This document shows positions 5,453-6,325 of a stretch of DNA of 6,325 nt, one piece after another. A model generated the notes under the pieces. The model did not search any database. It had not been told where the DNA came from and saw nothing but the letters and a program-made list of their open reading frames with translations. The position numbers were made by a program, and so were the translations under genes. Source of the stretch: Demequinaceae bacterium UBA4004. GTDB lineage: Bacteria > Actinomycetota > Actinomycetes > Actinomycetales > Demequinaceae. The stretch lies in assembly GCA_002384765.1 (NCBI GenBank), contig DGBM01000102.1, positions 1 through 6,325 on the forward strand, given 5' to 3'. Position 1 is the first letter of the stretch. Every line of letters starts with the position of its first letter.

Positions 5453-6325
5453 ATGAACGTTTTCGCGAATGTGTCGGACTTGGTGGGACGCACCCCCCTC
5501 GTCCGCGTGAACCGACTCGTCCCGTCGGGACAAGGCGAAGTCATCGCCAAGCTCGAGTTCTACAACCCCGCATCGTCAGTGAAGGACCGCATCGGCGCGT
5601 CTATCATCGACGCCGCCGAGAAGTCCGGCGCGCTCAAGCCGGGCGGCACCATCGTCGAAGGAACGTCTGGCAATACCGGTATCGCGCTGGCCATGGTGGG
5701 CGCCGCCCGCGGATACAAGGTCGTGCTCTGCATGCCGGAATCCATGTCGCGAGAGCGCCGAGCGCTGCTTCGCGCGTACGGCGCCGAGTTGATCCTCACC
5801 GACCCCAAGCTCGGGATGAAGGGCGCCGTGGAGAAGGCAGAGGAGGTCGCGAAGGATCGCGGCGCGGTCCAGGCCCAGCAGTTCTCGAACCCGGCCAACC
5901 CGCAGATTCACTACGAGACCACCGGCCCGGAGATTTGGAACGACACGGACGGCCAGGTCGACATCCTGATCAGCGGTGTGGGCACCGGCGGTACGGTCAG
6001 CGGCGCGGGAAAGTACCTCAAGGAGCAGAACCCCGAGGTCAAGGTCGTTGCCGTTGAGCCCGCAGAGTCGGCGATCCTGAACGGTGGCGCCCCTGGCCCG
6101 CACCGCATCCAGGGTCTGGGCGCCAACTTCATCCCCGACAACCTCGATCGTGAGGTGTACGACGAGGTCATCGACGTCGACGCCGACACCGCCATGGACT
6201 GGGCGCGCCGCGCCGCCAAGGAAGAAGGCCTCCTCGTCGGCATCTCGTCGGGTGCCGCGCTGTCGGCAGCGTCGCAGCTCGCCGCTCGCCCCGAGAACGC
6301 CGGCAAGAAGATCGTCGTCATCATC
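5453..6325 (+). CDS. cysK: Cysteine synthase A (O-acetylserine sulfhydrylase), C-terminus off the right edge
   Basis: This cytoplasmic pyridoxal-phosphate enzyme condenses O-acetyl-L-serine with sulfide to give L-cysteine and acetate, the last step of assimilatory cysteine synthesis. The 291 visible codons begin with MNVFANVSDLVGRTPLV. Lys44 in SSVKDR is the Schiff-base lysine. TSGNTG (71-76) is the substrate-binding loop, GVGTGGT (175-181) binds the cofactor phosphate, and GISSGAA (263-269) carries the serine that contacts the pyridine nitrogen. The AQQFSNPANP block (141-150) and EPAES (202-206) are typical of CysK rather than CysM or cystathionine beta-synthase. The family is about 310 residues long, so only about 20 are lost beyond the edge. 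A serine acetyltransferase gene (cysE) often follows cysK in actinobacteria but cannot be checked here. It diverges from the M50 gene, with 131 bases between. Confidence 0.96.
   Translation, partial: MNVFANVSDLVGRTPLVRVNRLVPSGQGEVIAKLEFYNPASSVKDRIGASIIDAAEKSGALKPGGTIVEGTSGNTGIALAMVGAARGYKVVLCMPESMSRERRALLRAYGAELILTDPKLGMKGAVEKAEEVAKDRGAVQAQQFSNPANPQIHYETTGPEIWNDTDGQVDILISGVGTGGTVSGAGKYLKEQNPEVKVVAVEPAESAILNGGAPGPHRIQGLGANFIPDNLDREVYDEVIDVDADTAMDWARRAAKEEGLLVGISSGAALSAASQLAARPENAGKKIVVII

Noticed and set aside
5386..6057. A 223-codon plus-strand frame across the cysK start.
   Set aside because: It is frame-shifted against cysK, which has every catalytic motif. The frame is arginine- and glycine-rich with no ribosome site.

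Overview
The window looks like a chromosomal segment of a high-GC actinobacterium. The signs are GC-rich third codon positions, GTG as well as ATG starts, AGGAG ribosome binding sites, and proteins closest in remembered sequence to those of mycobacteria and rhodococci. The genus cannot be fixed from the sequence. No rRNA, tRNA, CRISPR array, transposase, phage gene or attachment site was seen. The DNA is almost fully coding.

Layout from left to right: (1) minus strand, a long-chain acyl-CoA synthetase whose C-terminus lies beyond the left edge (1-1215); directly upstream of it on the same strand is a small SRPBCC-fold lipid-binding-type protein (1280-1804). (2) A divergent intergenic stretch of about 130 bp holding a perfect 10-bp inverted repeat. 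(3) Plus strand, a tightly coupled pair: a lysine 6-dehydrogenase / saccharopine dehydrogenase-like enzyme (1936-3036) and an ALDH7 (antiquitin) family aldehyde dehydrogenase (3047-4552). (4) Minus strand, an integral-membrane M50B-like metalloprotease homologue (4545-5321) whose stop overlaps that of the aldehyde dehydrogenase. (5) A second divergent intergenic region of 131 bp with two small dyads. (6) Plus strand, cysteine synthase cysK, cut by the right edge about 20 residues before its usual end (5453-6325).

The most informative unit is the central pair. Lysine 6-dehydrogenase would oxidise the epsilon-amino group of L-lysine to give 2-aminoadipate 6-semialdehyde, which cyclises to piperideine-6-carboxylate. 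The ALDH7 enzyme would oxidise that semialdehyde to L-2-aminoadipate. Together they form a compact lysine-to-aminoadipate route. The ALDH7 assignment is strong; the substrate of the first enzyme rests on family resemblance and on this partnership. The acyl-CoA synthetase/SRPBCC pair suggests fatty-acid activation with an accessory ligand-binding protein, but the ligand is unknown. cysK makes cysteine from O-acetylserine and sulfide.

Nothing here amounts to a clearly new system. The points worth a second look are the lysine cassette, the inverted repeat in front of it, the shared palindromic stop at 4545-4552, and the dyads between the protease and cysK genes.
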